The notes below the pieces were generated by a model, which ran no database searches, had not been told where the DNA came from, and worked only from the letters and a program-made list of their open reading frames with translations. DNA of 64,000 nucleotides from Roseateles_B sp041913905. Lineage in GTDB: Bacteria; Pseudomonadota; Gammaproteobacteria; Burkholderiales; Burkholderiaceae_C. The stretch spans positions 28,155 through 92,154 of the forward strand of contig JAYSEK010000019.1 of NCBI GenBank assembly GCA_041913905.1, read 5' to 3'. Position numbers and translations under genes: made by a program. Below are positions 8,914 through 17,561 of this stretch, one piece after another; within the stretch, counting starts at the first letter, position 1, and the number at the start of each line of letters is the position of its first letter.

Positions 8914-9729
8914 TCAGGCGCCCTTGGACGTCAGGCCCAGCACGTCGTCCATTCCGAAGAGGCCGGCGCCGCTGCGGGCCAGGAAGCGCGCGGCACGCAG
9001 GCTGCCCTGGGCGTAGGTCGCTCGGCTGGAGGACTTGTGCGAGATCTCGATGCGCTCGCCCGTGCCGGCGAAGAGCACGGTGTGGTCGCCGATGATGTCG
9101 CCGCCGCGCACGGTGGCGAAGCCGATGGTGGACGGGTCGCGCTCGCCGGTCACGCCTTCGCGGCCATAGATGGCGCAGGTCTTGAGGTCGCGACCCAGCG
9201 CCTCGGCCACCACTTCGCCCATCTTCAGCGCGGTGCCGCTGGGGGCATCGACCTTGTGGCGGTGGTGTGCCTCGATGATTTCGATGTCGTAGCCTTCATT
9301 GAGGGCGCGGGCGGCCATGTCCAGCAGCTTGAGCACCACGTTGACGCCCACGCTCATGTTCGGCGCCATCATGATGCCGATCTTCTGCGCGGCGGCGCCG
9401 ATGCGCGCCTTCTGCGCGGGCTCGAAGCCGGTCGTGCCGATCACCATGGCGACGCCGAGTTCCTCGCACAGGGCCAGGTGGGCCAGCGTGCCCTCGGGGC
9501 GGGTGAAGTCGATCAGCACCTGGGCGCCTTGGAGGCCCTGGCGGAGGTCGTCCGTCACCCGCACGCCGCTCTCGCGACCCAGGAAGCCGCAGGCGTCCTG
9601 GCCGAGCATGGGGCTGCCCGGGCGGTCCAGGACGCCGCTCAGCTGGCAGTCCGGCGCGTTCGACACGGCTTCGATCAGCATGCGGCCCATGCGGCCGGAG
9701 GCGCCGGCAATGGCGATGCGCAGGCTCAT
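8914..9729 (-). CDS. dapB: 4-hydroxy-tetrahydrodipicolinate reductase
   Basis: A 271-aa DapB, which reduces 4-hydroxy-tetrahydrodipicolinate with NAD(P)H in lysine and diaminopimelate synthesis. The Rossmann motif GASGRMGRM is at residues 9-17, and the catalytic/substrate segment EAHHRHKVDAPSGTA is intact with the His-His and Lys of the active site. Length is normal. Its start codon overlaps the bamE stop (ATGA), and exbB follows after 5 bp. Confidence 0.96.
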   Translation of the reverse strand: MSLRIAIAGASGRMGRMLIEAVSNAPDCQLSGVLDRPGSPMLGQDACGFLGRESGVRVTDDLRQGLQGAQVLIDFTRPEGTLAHLALCEELGVAMVIGTTGFEPAQKARIGAAAQKIGIMMAPNMSVGVNVVLKLLDMAARALNEGYDIEIIEAHHRHKVDAPSGTALKMGEVVAEALGRDLKTCAIYGREGVTGERDPSTIGFATVRGGDIIGDHTVLFAGTGERIEISHKSSSRATYAQGSLRAARFLARSGAGLFGMDDVLGLTSKGA

Positions 9730-10307
9730 GACTTGGGTTCCAGGGGCGGATAGCTGCGGACGGGGCCCATGGGCTCCACGGCGGCTGGTGCCGTCTTGGC
9801 GGGTGCAGGCAGCGCCTTGCGCTCGGCCTCGCTCAGGGCCAGCTTGGGCGCTTCGCCCTTGGGCTTGAAGGTGTTGATCGAGGCCACGAACTCGCGCTCG
9901 GTGGGGATGTTGTCGGGGGCGTCGATGCTCTTGAGGACGTCGCCCTCGAACCAGACCACCACATGGCGGCGCTGGGGCTCGGTGCCCTGGCGGCGGATGG
10001 TGAAGATGTAGTCCCAGCGCTCGGCATGGAAGACGTCGGTCAGCATGGGCGAGCCCAGCAGATCCTGCACCTGCGCACGCGGCATGCCCGGCTTGACGCT
10101 GGCCAGCAGTTCCTTGGTCAGCACGTTGCCCTGCACCACCTCGACGCGGTAGGGGCGCACCAGGCCCAGAACCTTGTCGCCCGTGGCAGAGGTCAGCTCG
10201 CTCAGCTTGGGGCTAAAGCTGCAGCCGCCCAGGGCCAGCAGCACCAGCGCCGCGGCGCCGGTCAGCGACCAGCCGCGGAGGCTGGCGTCGGGAGAAATGA
10301 GTCGCAT
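9726..10307 (-). CDS. bamE: Outer membrane assembly lipoprotein BamE
   Basis: A 193-aa BamE (SmpA/OmlA) lipoprotein, an accessory of the BAM complex that folds outer-membrane barrels. The lipobox LGGC falls at about residues 26-29. The core carries VKPGMPRAQVQDLLGSP and WDYIFTIRR, the family signature. It is longer than E. coli BamE (113 aa) because of a charged, Pro/Ala-rich tail, as usual in Burkholderiales. It is divergent from fur, and its stop overlaps the dapB start. Confidence 0.93.
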   Translation of the reverse strand: MRLISPDASLRGWSLTGAAALVLLALGGCSFSPKLSELTSATGDKVLGLVRPYRVEVVQGNVLTKELLASVKPGMPRAQVQDLLGSPMLTDVFHAERWDYIFTIRRQGTEPQRRHVVVWFEGDVLKSIDAPDNIPTEREFVASINTFKPKGEAPKLALSEAERKALPAPAKTAPAAVEPMGPVRSYPPLEPKS

Positions 10308-10410
10308 GTCACTAGGGGCTTAGAAGTCGGCGGCCCAAGCTGGCTATGATCAGACCATTCTAGCGGCAGGCCCAGGGCCCGCTGATTGCACGCTGACCGC
10401 CAGCAAGACC

Positions 10411-10836
10411 ATGAACCGCACCGACGAAATCAAGAACAGCGGCCTCAAGGCCACGCTGCCGCGCATCAAGATCCTGGAGATCTTCCAGAAGACTTCGCAG
10501 CGGCACATGACCGCCGAAGACGTCTACAAGGCTTTGCTTGTAGAGGATGCCGACATCGGCCTGGCCACCGTCTACCGGGTCCTGACTCAGTTTGAGCAGG
10601 CCGGCCTGCTCTCGCGCAACCACTTCGAGTCCGGCAAGGCCGTGTTCGAACTGAACGAGGGGCATCACCACGACCACCTGGTGTGCCTGACCTGCGGCAA
10701 GGTCGAAGAGTTCTTCGACCCGGAGATCGAGGAGCGCCAGCACAAGATCGCCCTGGACCGCGGCTTCCAGCTGCAGGAGCATTCGCTGTCGCTGTATGCG
10801 AACTGCATCAAGAAGGACTGCCCGAACAGGCGTTGA
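10411..10836 (+). CDS. fur: Ferric uptake regulator Fur
   Basis: A 141-aa Fur protein, an iron-sensing repressor. The winged-helix half has TVYRVLTQFEQAGLL, and the dimer half contains the His-rich metal site EGHHHDHLVC, CLTCGKVEEF and a final CIKKDC with the paired cysteines. The divergence from bamE is the classic Fur neighbourhood in proteobacteria. The ATG at 10411 gives the expected N-terminus (MNRTDEIKNSGLKATLPR). Confidence 0.97.
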   Translation: MNRTDEIKNSGLKATLPRIKILEIFQKTSQRHMTAEDVYKALLVEDADIGLATVYRVLTQFEQAGLLSRNHFESGKAVFELNEGHHHDHLVCLTCGKVEEFFDPEIEERQHKIALDRGFQLQEHSLSLYANCIKKDCPNRR

Positions 10837-11183
10837 CCACCCCCTGCCGGCTGCGCCCCCTTGCAGGGCGCACCGGGCCAGAGGCCCGGTCCTTCGGCAG
10901 GCATAAACGCCAAGGCGTTTATGTCCGGCCTCAGCCCCCTCAAGGGGGGCAATACCGACTGCCCGGCGGAGCCGGATCAGCGGTGTTCGCGCGGGGGCGA
11001 GCACCGGCTTCGCCGGGTGCTCTCGCTGTGGGCAAGGGCTGGTTCTTGGCATTCAGGCCCTAGCCGGCTGCCCGGCAAAGGCGGATCCTCGGGTGTCGTG
11101 CGGGCGGGGTCACGGGGCTCCCCGGAAATCGCAGACCTTGAGGGGCGCACTACGCGCTTGCCGGAGGAACGCCCGCGCAGGAC
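10837..11183. repeat. Gene-free gap with a cluster of inverted repeats after fur
   Basis: No convincing gene lies here. Four hairpin-forming inverted repeats stand side by side: TGCGCCC/GGGCGCA (10852-10872), ACCGGGCC/GGCCCGGT (10872-10890), CATAAACGCC-AA-GGCGTTTATG (10902-10923, perfect 10-bp arms) and GCCCCCT/AGGGGGGC (10934-10950). A fifth, GAGCACC...GGTGCTC, starts at 10999. The two ends belong to convergent genes (fur and hprK), so some of these may serve as terminators or mRNA-stabilising ends. Short open frames across them look like chance. Confidence 0.6.
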
Positions 11184-12146
11184 TCAGGCTTCGTCCTGCA
11201 GGCCTTTTTCGATGGCGCGCTGGTGGCGTTCGACGAACTCCCGGTAGGTGTCGATGCCCCGCAGTTGCAGGATGGTGTTGCGCACGGCAGCTTCCACCAG
11301 CACGGCCAGGTTGCGGCCAGCGTCCACCGCGATCACGACCTTGCGCACCGGCATGCCCAGCACTTCTTCATACAGCGGCTCGTAGGGCAGGCGCTCGAAG
11401 TCGCGCTCCATGGTTTCCTTGCGGACCAGGTGCACGATGAGCTTGAGGCGCATCTTGCGGCGCACGGCCGTCTCGCCAAAGATGGCCTTGATGTCCAGCA
11501 GACCGATGCCACGCACCTCCAGCAGATTCATCAGCAGCTCGGGGCAGCGCCCCTCGATGGCCGTCTGCGAGATGCGGAAGAAGTCCACCGCATCGTCCGC
11601 CACCAGGCCATGGCCGCGGGAGATGAGCTCCAGACCCAGTTCGCTCTTGCCCAGGCCCGACTCGCCGGTCAGCAACACGCCCAGGCCCAGGATGTCCATG
11701 AAGACGCCATGCCGCGTCGTGCGATTGGCGCACAACTGGGCCAGGTAAGCACGGACCACGTCGATCGTATGGCCGGCGGATTCGGCGGTGACGAACAGCG
11801 GGATTTCGGCGCGGTCGCACATGGCGACCAGGCGATCCGGCGGCGTCTGATCGTCCGCCACGATGATCACGGGCGGCTCCAGGGTCACGATGCGGGCGAT
11901 GCGCCGGTCCAGCACCTCACCCGAGGCTTCGCTGAGGTAGGCGACCTCGCGGCGGCCGACCAGCTGGACGCGGTAGGGGTGGATGTAGTTCAGGTAGCCG
12001 ACCAGGTCGGCGGCGGACTGCGCATCGCGCACGGCGGCATCGTCGAAGCGGCGCTCCGGGTGCGCATGGCCGGCGATCCAGGCCCAGCGAAGGGTTTCGC
12101 GCAGCTCCTCGAAAAGACGGTCGGCGCTGATCGAGGTAGGTTTCAT
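11184..12146 (-). CDS. hprK: HPr kinase/phosphorylase
   Basis: A 320-aa bifunctional enzyme that phosphorylates and dephosphorylates HPr on serine. The P-loop GESGLGKS is near residue 157, and the HPrK signature EVRGIGLLDI with the following K6/loop region (RRKMRLKLIVHL) is present. In proteobacteria it works with the nitrogen PTS. It lies 13 bp after ptsN, consistent with an operon; the PTS partner npr is not in the window. Confidence 0.96.
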   Translation of the reverse strand: MKPTSISADRLFEELRETLRWAWIAGHAHPERRFDDAAVRDAQSAADLVGYLNYIHPYRVQLVGRREVAYLSEASGEVLDRRIARIVTLEPPVIIVADDQTPPDRLVAMCDRAEIPLFVTAESAGHTIDVVRAYLAQLCANRTTRHGVFMDILGLGVLLTGESGLGKSELGLELISRGHGLVADDAVDFFRISQTAIEGRCPELLMNLLEVRGIGLLDIKAIFGETAVRRKMRLKLIVHLVRKETMERDFERLPYEPLYEEVLGMPVRKVVIAVDAGRNLAVLVEAAVRNTILQLRGIDTYREFVERHQRAIEKGLQDEA

Positions 12147-12159
12147 CCGGTGATCAGCC

Positions 12160-12639
12160 TCAGGCGACCGACTTCAGCGGTTCCCAGTCGGCGATCAGCT
12201 TGTGCAGCGTCGCGGCCTCGGCCTCGGTCTTGAGGCGCTCGCGCAGCTCGCGGTCCGAGAGCATTTCGGCGATCTCGGACAGGATTTCCAGATGGCGCTG
12301 GGTGGCGGCCTCGGGGACCAGCAGGAAGATCAGCAGGGAGACGGGCTCGTCGTCCGGCGCATCGAAGCCGATGGGCTGCTGCACGCGCAGCACGGCCGCC
12401 AGCGGGTTCTTCAGCCCCTTGATGCGGCCATGCGGGATGGCCACGCCGTGACCCAGGCCGGTGGACCCCAGGCGCTCGCGGGCGAAAAGATTGTCGGTGA
12501 CCAGGGCCCGCGCGATGGAATGGTTGTTCTCGAACAGCAGGCCGGCTTGTTCGAAAACGCGCTTTTTGCTGGAGGCGTCCACATTCACCAGCACATTGCT
12601 GGCAGGCAGGATGGCGGCGAGACGGTTCATCGAGGTCAC
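12160..12639 (-). CDS. ptsN: PTS IIA-like nitrogen regulatory protein
   Basis: A 159-aa EIIA-Ntr protein, the phosphate acceptor at the end of the nitrogen phosphotransferase chain, which regulates potassium uptake and other targets. The phosphorylated histidine lies in the motif GHGVAIPHGRIKG near residue 67. Start MTSMNRL at 12639 is used; ATG at 12630 is equally possible. It sits between hpf (240 bp upstream) and hprK (13 bp downstream), the standard betaproteobacterial order. Confidence 0.95.
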   Translation of the reverse strand: MTSMNRLAAILPASNVLVNVDASSKKRVFEQAGLLFENNHSIARALVTDNLFARERLGSTGLGHGVAIPHGRIKGLKNPLAAVLRVQQPIGFDAPDDEPVSLLIFLLVPEAATQRHLEILSEIAEMLSDRELRERLKTEAEAATLHKLIADWEPLKSVA

Positions 12640-12818
12640 AGCGCCGATTACGGCTGGGTAGGCCTTGGGCGGGACGCTTGGTCACTAGGGTTGGAGCGCC
12701 GATTATAGAAAGCTCCTCGCCCCAGGATGCCCCGCTGCACCGAAGTGGCCCGCAAATGGGGGCGATAGCGTGATATTGAGGCGGTCCGGCAACAGGAATC
12801 ACGCCTGCGAAGGGCAGC

Positions 12819-12842
12819 AAAAAGGCGCCCGACGGGCGCCTT
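12819..12842 (-). terminator. Intrinsic terminator of hpf
   Basis: A perfect 7-bp stem GGCGCCC-GAC-GGGCGCC (12824-12840) is followed, reading on the minus strand, by five T residues (complement of the A run at 12819-12823). It stands 37 bp after the hpf stop and separates hpf transcription from ptsN. Confidence 0.85.
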
Positions 12843-12879
12843 GCGAACTTTGGGACAAAAGGCCCAGGAGATCAGCGAA

Positions 12880-13221
12880 TCAGGCCGCAGGCATGTCCAT
12901 GCGCTTGGCGGACTGGTGGTGGTGATCTTGGAGCTTGTCCTTGTGGCGGCAGACCTGACGGTCCAGCTTGTCCATCAATTGGTCGATGGCGGCATAAAGG
13001 TCTTCGTGAGCCTGTTCGACAAAGATGTCGCGTCCCTTGACGTGGACCGTGACTTCGGCCCTTTGCCTGCGCTCCTTCTCCTTCTGCTTCTCCACCGTGA
13101 GCAGGACGTTGATGTCAACGACCTGATCAAAGTGGCGGGTCACCCGGTCCAGCTTGGTCAGCACGTATTCGCGCAGGGCTGGCGTTACTTCAAGATGGTG
13201 GCCGCTGATAGTCAGGTTCAT
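12880..13221 (-). CDS. hpf: Ribosome hibernation promoting factor (short form)
   Basis: A 113-aa HPF/RaiA-family protein that binds the 30S subunit decoding region and promotes inactive 100S ribosomes in stationary phase. The sequence opens MNLTISGHHLEVTPALREYV, and the basic stretch KEKERRQRAEVTVHVKGRDIF follows. It lacks the C-terminal dimerisation domain of long HPF. The start at 13221 is fixed by a strong ribosome site (AAAGGAGG) just upstream; the open frame continues further upstream without family similarity. Confidence 0.95.
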   Translation of the reverse strand: MNLTISGHHLEVTPALREYVLTKLDRVTRHFDQVVDINVLLTVEKQKEKERRQRAEVTVHVKGRDIFVEQAHEDLYAAIDQLMDKLDRQVCRHKDKLQDHHHQSAKRMDMPAA

Positions 13222-13857
13222 AAAGCCTCCTTTCACAGGGCTTGGTCGCGAGAAATCATTGATGCTCGAGAACTTCGGCGGTCGCGGCTGCGAGCCGCCA
13301 TTTTTTTCAGAGGGACAGAGGTCTTGAGGGGGAAGTTGAGGCGTATTTGAGGCGTAGGCGGCAGTCAGTAGCGGAGTGGAGGAATCGTTCTTGCTGCGGC
13401 CCAGTGTGCTCCCGAAGCATGACTGTGACAAGCGTTTTACAGCGCCCTGTGCTGCCTTCATCCGGCCCAGTTTTGCGCCAGCGCAAAGCCGTGATGGAAT
13501 GCGCAATTGCTCGGCGCCGGGGCCAGCGGTCGTGCCTCGGGATGCTGGACCGGGCCATCGATATCACCAGGCCTTGCGCCATAGAAAAGCTTGATGCGCC
13601 GGGAGGCGGGGCGCGATAATGCGCCGTCCCCATCACTGGAGCCTTTCTTGGACAGCAGTCATCCTCGATGACCGTCCACTCCAGCGTCCTGGCGCCCGCC
13701 TGGCCTGAGCAGGTCTGGCGGTGATGCCGGTGTCCGGAGTGAGACGGGTCGCATTCACCCCCTGCCCCGGACTTGGCCTGCTTCGCACGGCTCGTCCATC
13801 GCCCACAGCCTGTTCCCGCCGCGCGCCTGCCGGCTGGACGCCTACGCTGGAGCCCTC
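13222..13857. promoter_or_regulatory. Divergent hpf/corA intergenic region with corA promoter candidate
   Basis: A 636-bp gap between hpf (minus) and corA (plus). For corA a sigma70-like promoter is seen: TTGATG at 13591-13596, an 18-bp spacer and GATAAT at 13615-13620. This would give a leader of about 230 nt before the corA ATG, with GGAG 8 bp ahead of it. Short frames in this gap lack family-like content. I see no sigma54 site for hpf. A long corA leader could hold a magnesium-responsive element, but I cannot show one. Confidence 0.5.
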
Positions 13858-14832
13858 ATGCTCAATGTCTTCACGCTGGACAACGGCCGCCTCAAGGGTG
13901 GGCTGTTCCAGGAGGAAACCGAATCTGCGGCCGATCTGGCCATGGCCCGCCCTGTCTGGGTGGATCTGGAGAACCCCACGCCCGAAGAGAAGGGCTGGAT
14001 ACGCGAGCGCTTCGGCCTGATCATTCCTGAGGACATCGTCGACGATGACCTCGAGGAGTCGGCCCGCTTCTATGAGGAAGACAACGGCGAGCTGCACATC
14101 CGCTCCGACTTCCTCATCGAGGACGACGAATCGGCCCGCAACGTGCGCGTCGCCTTCATCCTGCACCAGAACGTGCTGTTCTCGGTGCACAACGAAGACC
14201 TGCCGGTCTTCCGCCTGCTGCGCCTGCGCGCGCGCCGCATCCCGGCCCTGATCGAGGACGCCAAGGACGTGCTGCTCAAGCTCTATGACGCGGACGCCGA
14301 ATACTCCGCCGACGTGCTGGAAGGCATTTACGACAAGCTGGAACGCATCAGCGCCCGGGTGCTCAAGAGCGATGTCAACGATGCCGAGGCCGGCGAAGTG
14401 CTGTCCGCCATCGCCCGCGAGGAAGACTTGAACGGCCGCATCCGCCGCAACGTGATGGACACGCGCCGCGCCGTCAGCTTCATGATGCGCAGCCGCATGC
14501 TCAACGCCGAGCAGTTCGAGGAGTCGCGCCAGATCCTTCGGGACATCGACTCCCTGGATTCCCACACGGCCTTCCTGTTCGACAAGATCAACTTCCTGAT
14601 GGACGCCACGGTCGGCTTCATCAACATCAACCAGAACAAGATCATCAAGATCTTCTCCGTGGCCAGCGTGGCCTTGCTGCCGCCGACGCTGATTGCCAGC
14701 ATCTACGGCATGAACTTCAAGCACATGCCCGAGCTGGATGCGGAATGGGGCTATCCCTTTGCCATCCTGCTGATGGTGGCCTCGGTGGCTGCGCCCTTCA
14801 TTTATTTCCGTCGCAAGGGCTGGCTGCGCTGA
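13858..14832 (+). CDS. corA: CorA family magnesium/cobalt transporter
   Basis: A 324-aa CorA channel for Mg2+. A long acidic/helical cytoplasmic domain is followed by two C-terminal helices; the first ends with the selectivity signature YGMNF near residues 283-287, followed by KHMPEL. The second helix is AILLMVASVAAPFIYF and the tail is basic (RRKGWLR). The start at 13858 (MLNVFTLDNGRLKG) has GGAG upstream. Confidence 0.95.
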   Translation: MLNVFTLDNGRLKGGLFQEETESAADLAMARPVWVDLENPTPEEKGWIRERFGLIIPEDIVDDDLEESARFYEEDNGELHIRSDFLIEDDESARNVRVAFILHQNVLFSVHNEDLPVFRLLRLRARRIPALIEDAKDVLLKLYDADAEYSADVLEGIYDKLERISARVLKSDVNDAEAGEVLSAIAREEDLNGRIRRNVMDTRRAVSFMMRSRMLNAEQFEESRQILRDIDSLDSHTAFLFDKINFLMDATVGFININQNKIIKIFSVASVALLPPTLIASIYGMNFKHMPELDAEWGYPFAILLMVASVAAPFIYFRRKGWLR

Positions 14833-15028
14833 ATTGGGCAAGGCCTCCGTCGCGCTTCGCTGCAGCGCGATGCGCGACCCCTTTTTGCCCCTCGGTGAGG
14901 CTGTGCCGGATTGGCACAGTGATTCGCATTCGATGATGCGAGCTATCGCCCTGCGCGAAGCTGCAGCCTCGCGCGAGTACCGGGCTTCGCCCCGAAAGCT
15001 GTAGCTTTACGTCAGGGCAGGGGCCATG

Positions 15029-15057
15029 AAAAAGGGCTCCCGCAACAGCGGGAGCCC
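15029..15057 (-). terminator. Intrinsic terminator of the candidate small RNA
   Basis: A perfect 10-bp stem GGGCTCCCGC/GCGGGAGCCC (15034-15057) with an AACA loop has five A residues at 15029-15033, which read as a U5 tract on the minus strand. No T tract is present on the other side, so it works toward lower coordinates. Confidence 0.88.
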
Positions 15058-15173
15058 TGGACATAAAAGAAGCCGCAAGATGCCCCGGGACCAACGAGGG
15101 AGGGAGGGAGGAGGAGGAGAAGAGTCCCGGGATTTCAGCCCCAACACTGGGGAGATCTTGCGACTGAAAGCTT
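15029..15173 (-). ncRNA. Candidate small RNA with CCUCC-rich (anti-SD) loop
   Basis: Read on the minus strand, this 145-nt interval folds as a three-way structure. Closing stem CGCAAGAT/ATCTTGCG (15155-15162 with 15074-15081) encloses a CCCC/GGGG hairpin (15139-15152) and an 8-bp stem (15124-15131 with 15084-15091). The latter is capped by a 32-nt pyrimidine loop (15092-15123) with several CCUCC runs complementary to Shine-Dalgarno sites. It ends in a strong intrinsic terminator. A promoter candidate lies just upstream: TACACA (15203-15208), 17 bp, TAAAGT (15180-15185). Anti-SD RNAs are known in alphaproteobacteria, and I recall a toxic betaproteobacterial family; membership is inference. Confidence 0.72.
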
Positions 15174-15699
15174 GTAGCTACTTTACTCGTTTGTGATTGG
15201 GCTGTGTACGCACGCCCGGCGTACTTTTCAAACCTTTGCGCAAGTTCGCAAATGATTTGACGACCGGTATCGAATTGTTGGGCCTGGAAACCAGAAGTTT
15301 TGCTACCTCTGTCCCTTGTGCCGGGTACAAGAACGACTTCCTGGGACACAGTGTGCAGCCTGGGACTTACACCAAGCTTCATGAACGCAGATTCCTGCAT
15401 CAGATGCGAATTTTTGATGTCCCGAATTTCCGTTTCATGCAGAAATGCGACGCCGCCCTGTAACCCGACCGCGCGGCCAGGGCTTTCCATGTTTTTGTTC
15501 GCAGATGGGACGTTGGTGCGGGGGGCTGACGCGGCTGTCACACGGCTGCAAGCCGGTTCTGGTGCACTTGCCGTGCATTCCAGCCGTGCTGCCCGACGGC
15601 AGGCGGCCACGGCATGACGGAACACCTGCTTGCGGGGGCGCGAAGAGGCAGTTTGCGCCGCCCCGTTTAGAATGCCGCCCCTAAACCATAGGACGGACC
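15174..15699. other. Gene-free stretch before the ferritin-like gene
   Basis: Apart from the small RNA and its promoter, I find no gene between corA and the ferritin-like gene. An open minus-strand frame spans most of it but has no coding character and runs through the RNA structure. A TAGAAT -10-like box at 15668-15673 and AGGACGG just before ATG 15700 probably belong to the next gene. A small palindrome AAAGCT-GT-AGCTTT lies on the other side of the RNA at 14995-15008. Confidence 0.5.
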
Positions 15700-16569
15700 A
15701 TGCTCTACCCCGAACTCTTCAAACAACTGGAAGCCGTGCGCTGGAACATGGACACCGACATCCCCTGGGACAAGTTCGATGCCAGCCTGCTCACCGAGGA
15801 CCAGGCCCAGACCATCAAGATGAACGCGATCACTGAGTGGGCGGCTTTGCCGGCCACCGAGATGTTCCTGCGCGACAACCGCGACGACAGCGACTTTTCC
15901 GCCTTCATGAGCGTCTGGTTCTTCGAAGAGCAGAAGCATTCGCTGGTGCTGATGGAGTACCTGCGCCGCTTCCGCCCGGACCTGGTGCCCAGCGAGCAGG
16001 AGCTGCACGAGATCCGCTTCGATTTCGATCCGGCCCCCGCGCTCGAGACGCTGATGCTGCACTTCTGCGGCGAGATCCGCCTGAACCACTGGTACCGCCG
16101 TGCTGCCGAATGGCACACCGAACCCGTGATCAAGGCCATCTACGAGACCCTGGCCCGCGACGAAGCCCGCCATGGCGGCGCCTACCTGCGCTACATGAAG
16201 CGCGCCATGCAGAAGTTCGGTGACGAGGCCCGCGCCGCTTTCGCGAAGGTCGGCGTGCTGATGGCCAGCGCCCGCCGCACGGCCCAGGCGCTGCACCCGA
16301 CCAATCTGCACGTCAACGCCAAGCTCTTCCCGCGCGACACCATCCAGAGCCGCCTGCCGGATCCCGAGTGGCTGGAGAAGTGGCTGGACAAGCAGATCCA
16401 GTTCGACGCCGTTTGGGAAACCAAGGTGGTCGAGCGCATCCTGCACAACATGAGCCTGCTGATGGAGCGCAGCTTCGCCAGCGTGCAGGAACTGAACCGC
16501 TTCCGCAAGGAAATGGCCGGCAAGCTGGCTGCGGCAGCCGGCGGCGCCGAGCCCAGCCCGGCGGCCTGA
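15700..16569 (+). CDS. Ferritin-like di-iron protein, function unknown
   Basis: A 289-aa all-helical protein of the ferritin-like superfamily. Carboxylate and His residues typical of a di-iron site occur as TEWAALPATEMF (near 46-56), FFEEQKHS (near 74-81) and DEARHGG (near 153-159). The EExxH and DExxH spacing resembles acyl-ACP desaturases and related oxygenases, so it may be an oxidase or desaturase. It stands alone between a small RNA region and a terminator, so its substrate cannot be inferred. The tail is Ala-rich. Confidence 0.75.
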   Translation: MLYPELFKQLEAVRWNMDTDIPWDKFDASLLTEDQAQTIKMNAITEWAALPATEMFLRDNRDDSDFSAFMSVWFFEEQKHSLVLMEYLRRFRPDLVPSEQELHEIRFDFDPAPALETLMLHFCGEIRLNHWYRRAAEWHTEPVIKAIYETLARDEARHGGAYLRYMKRAMQKFGDEARAAFAKVGVLMASARRTAQALHPTNLHVNAKLFPRDTIQSRLPDPEWLEKWLDKQIQFDAVWETKVVERILHNMSLLMERSFASVQELNRFRKEMAGKLAAAAGGAEPSPAA

Positions 16570-16602
16570 TCGCCGCGACGGTCCGAAGACCCAAGCCCAA
16601 AA

Positions 16603-16628
16603 CAAAGCCCGCCAATCGGCGGGCTTTG
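16603..16628. terminator. Bidirectional terminator between convergent genes
   Basis: A perfect 11-bp stem CAAAGCCCGCC/GGCGGGCTTTG with an AATC loop separates the convergent ferritin-like gene and the ABC permease gene. The short A/T runs on both sides suit termination in both directions. Confidence 0.8.
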
Positions 16629-16648
16629 CGCTTTGGGTCTTGCGAGAA

Positions 16649-17548
16649 TCAGCTGGCTTGCTTGCGCTTGAGCACCAGCAGTTGGAAGCACAGGGCCGCC
16701 ACGACGAGGCCACCGACGAAGTGGGGCGAGGCCAACTGGGTGAAAGCGGCGCCCAGGTCATTCAGCGTCAGCTGCAGCAGGCCGGTGAAGCTCTCGTGCT
16801 CAAGCTGGTGGGCGGCACCACGGCCTTCCAGGACTCCGCTGGCGTTGAACAGCGCCTTGCCCGCTCCTTCGAATTGCGCCTTCAGCAGGCGCTGGATGGT
16901 GTGGTTGGCATACAGCTCCTTCAGCACATTGGCCAGGATGATGGTGGCGCCGATCAACACCGGCACACCCCAGCGCTTGAGCCAGGCGGCGGCGGCCATC
17001 AAAGCCATGAACAGCGGCGCCAGCCACAGCGTCATCAGCACCAGGCCGAGGCTCAGCCGCAGCCAGGCCAGGAAGGCAATGCTCAGCACGCCGCTCCAGG
17101 GCACCTGCGCGAAACCCGCGAAGCCGTGGATCTTGAGCAGGGCGGCCGCGGCCATCACCGGGCCGCAGACAAGGCCCACGGCCATGGCTGCCAGCGGTAC
17201 GAGCAAAGCGTGGGTCAGCACGGTGGCGCCGATGCTCTCGGCATGCGTGGCCGGCAGGGACAGCCAGAACTCGATGGAGCGGTCCTGCTGGTCGCGCCGG
17301 GACAGACCCGGCAGCTGGAACATGGACACGATCCAGCTCAGGGCAAAAACACCCGCCACGCTGCCGAGCATCGCCACCACGGCCACGGCCACGGCCGGAG
17401 GGGGAGTGCTGTCGCCATCGACGATGGGGCCTTGCAGCGGCATCAGCAGCAGGATCAGCGCCGGGGGCACCAGCATCACCAGCATCCAGCCGAGGCGGTG
17501 CTGCAACCACTCGCGCTGCATCAGGGTCAGGAATCGTTGGGCATTCAT
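16649..17548 (-). CDS. ABC transporter permease (ABC-2 type)
   Basis: A 299-aa membrane protein with about six helices, the first after MNAQRFLTLMQREWLQHR. The short cytoplasmic N-terminus, the paired helices and the EFWLSLPAT-type loop fit ABC-2/YtrC-like permeases partnered with GntR-controlled ATPases. It follows the ATPase gene by 13 bp. The substrate is unknown; in YtrA-type systems the cassette often responds to cell-wall stress or antibiotics. Confidence 0.83.
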   Translation of the reverse strand: MNAQRFLTLMQREWLQHRLGWMLVMLVPPALILLLMPLQGPIVDGDSTPPPAVAVAVVAMLGSVAGVFALSWIVSMFQLPGLSRRDQQDRSIEFWLSLPATHAESIGATVLTHALLVPLAAMAVGLVCGPVMAAAALLKIHGFAGFAQVPWSGVLSIAFLAWLRLSLGLVLMTLWLAPLFMALMAAAAWLKRWGVPVLIGATIILANVLKELYANHTIQRLLKAQFEGAGKALFNASGVLEGRGAAHQLEHESFTGLLQLTLNDLGAAFTQLASPHFVGGLVVAALCFQLLVLKRKQAS

Positions 17549-17561
17549 GATCAGGGCTCCT

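Noticed and set aside
14798..15625. 275-aa minus-strand frame between corA and the ferritin-like gene
   Set aside because: It has no family-like segment and runs straight through the small-RNA stems and terminator; composition is not coding-like.
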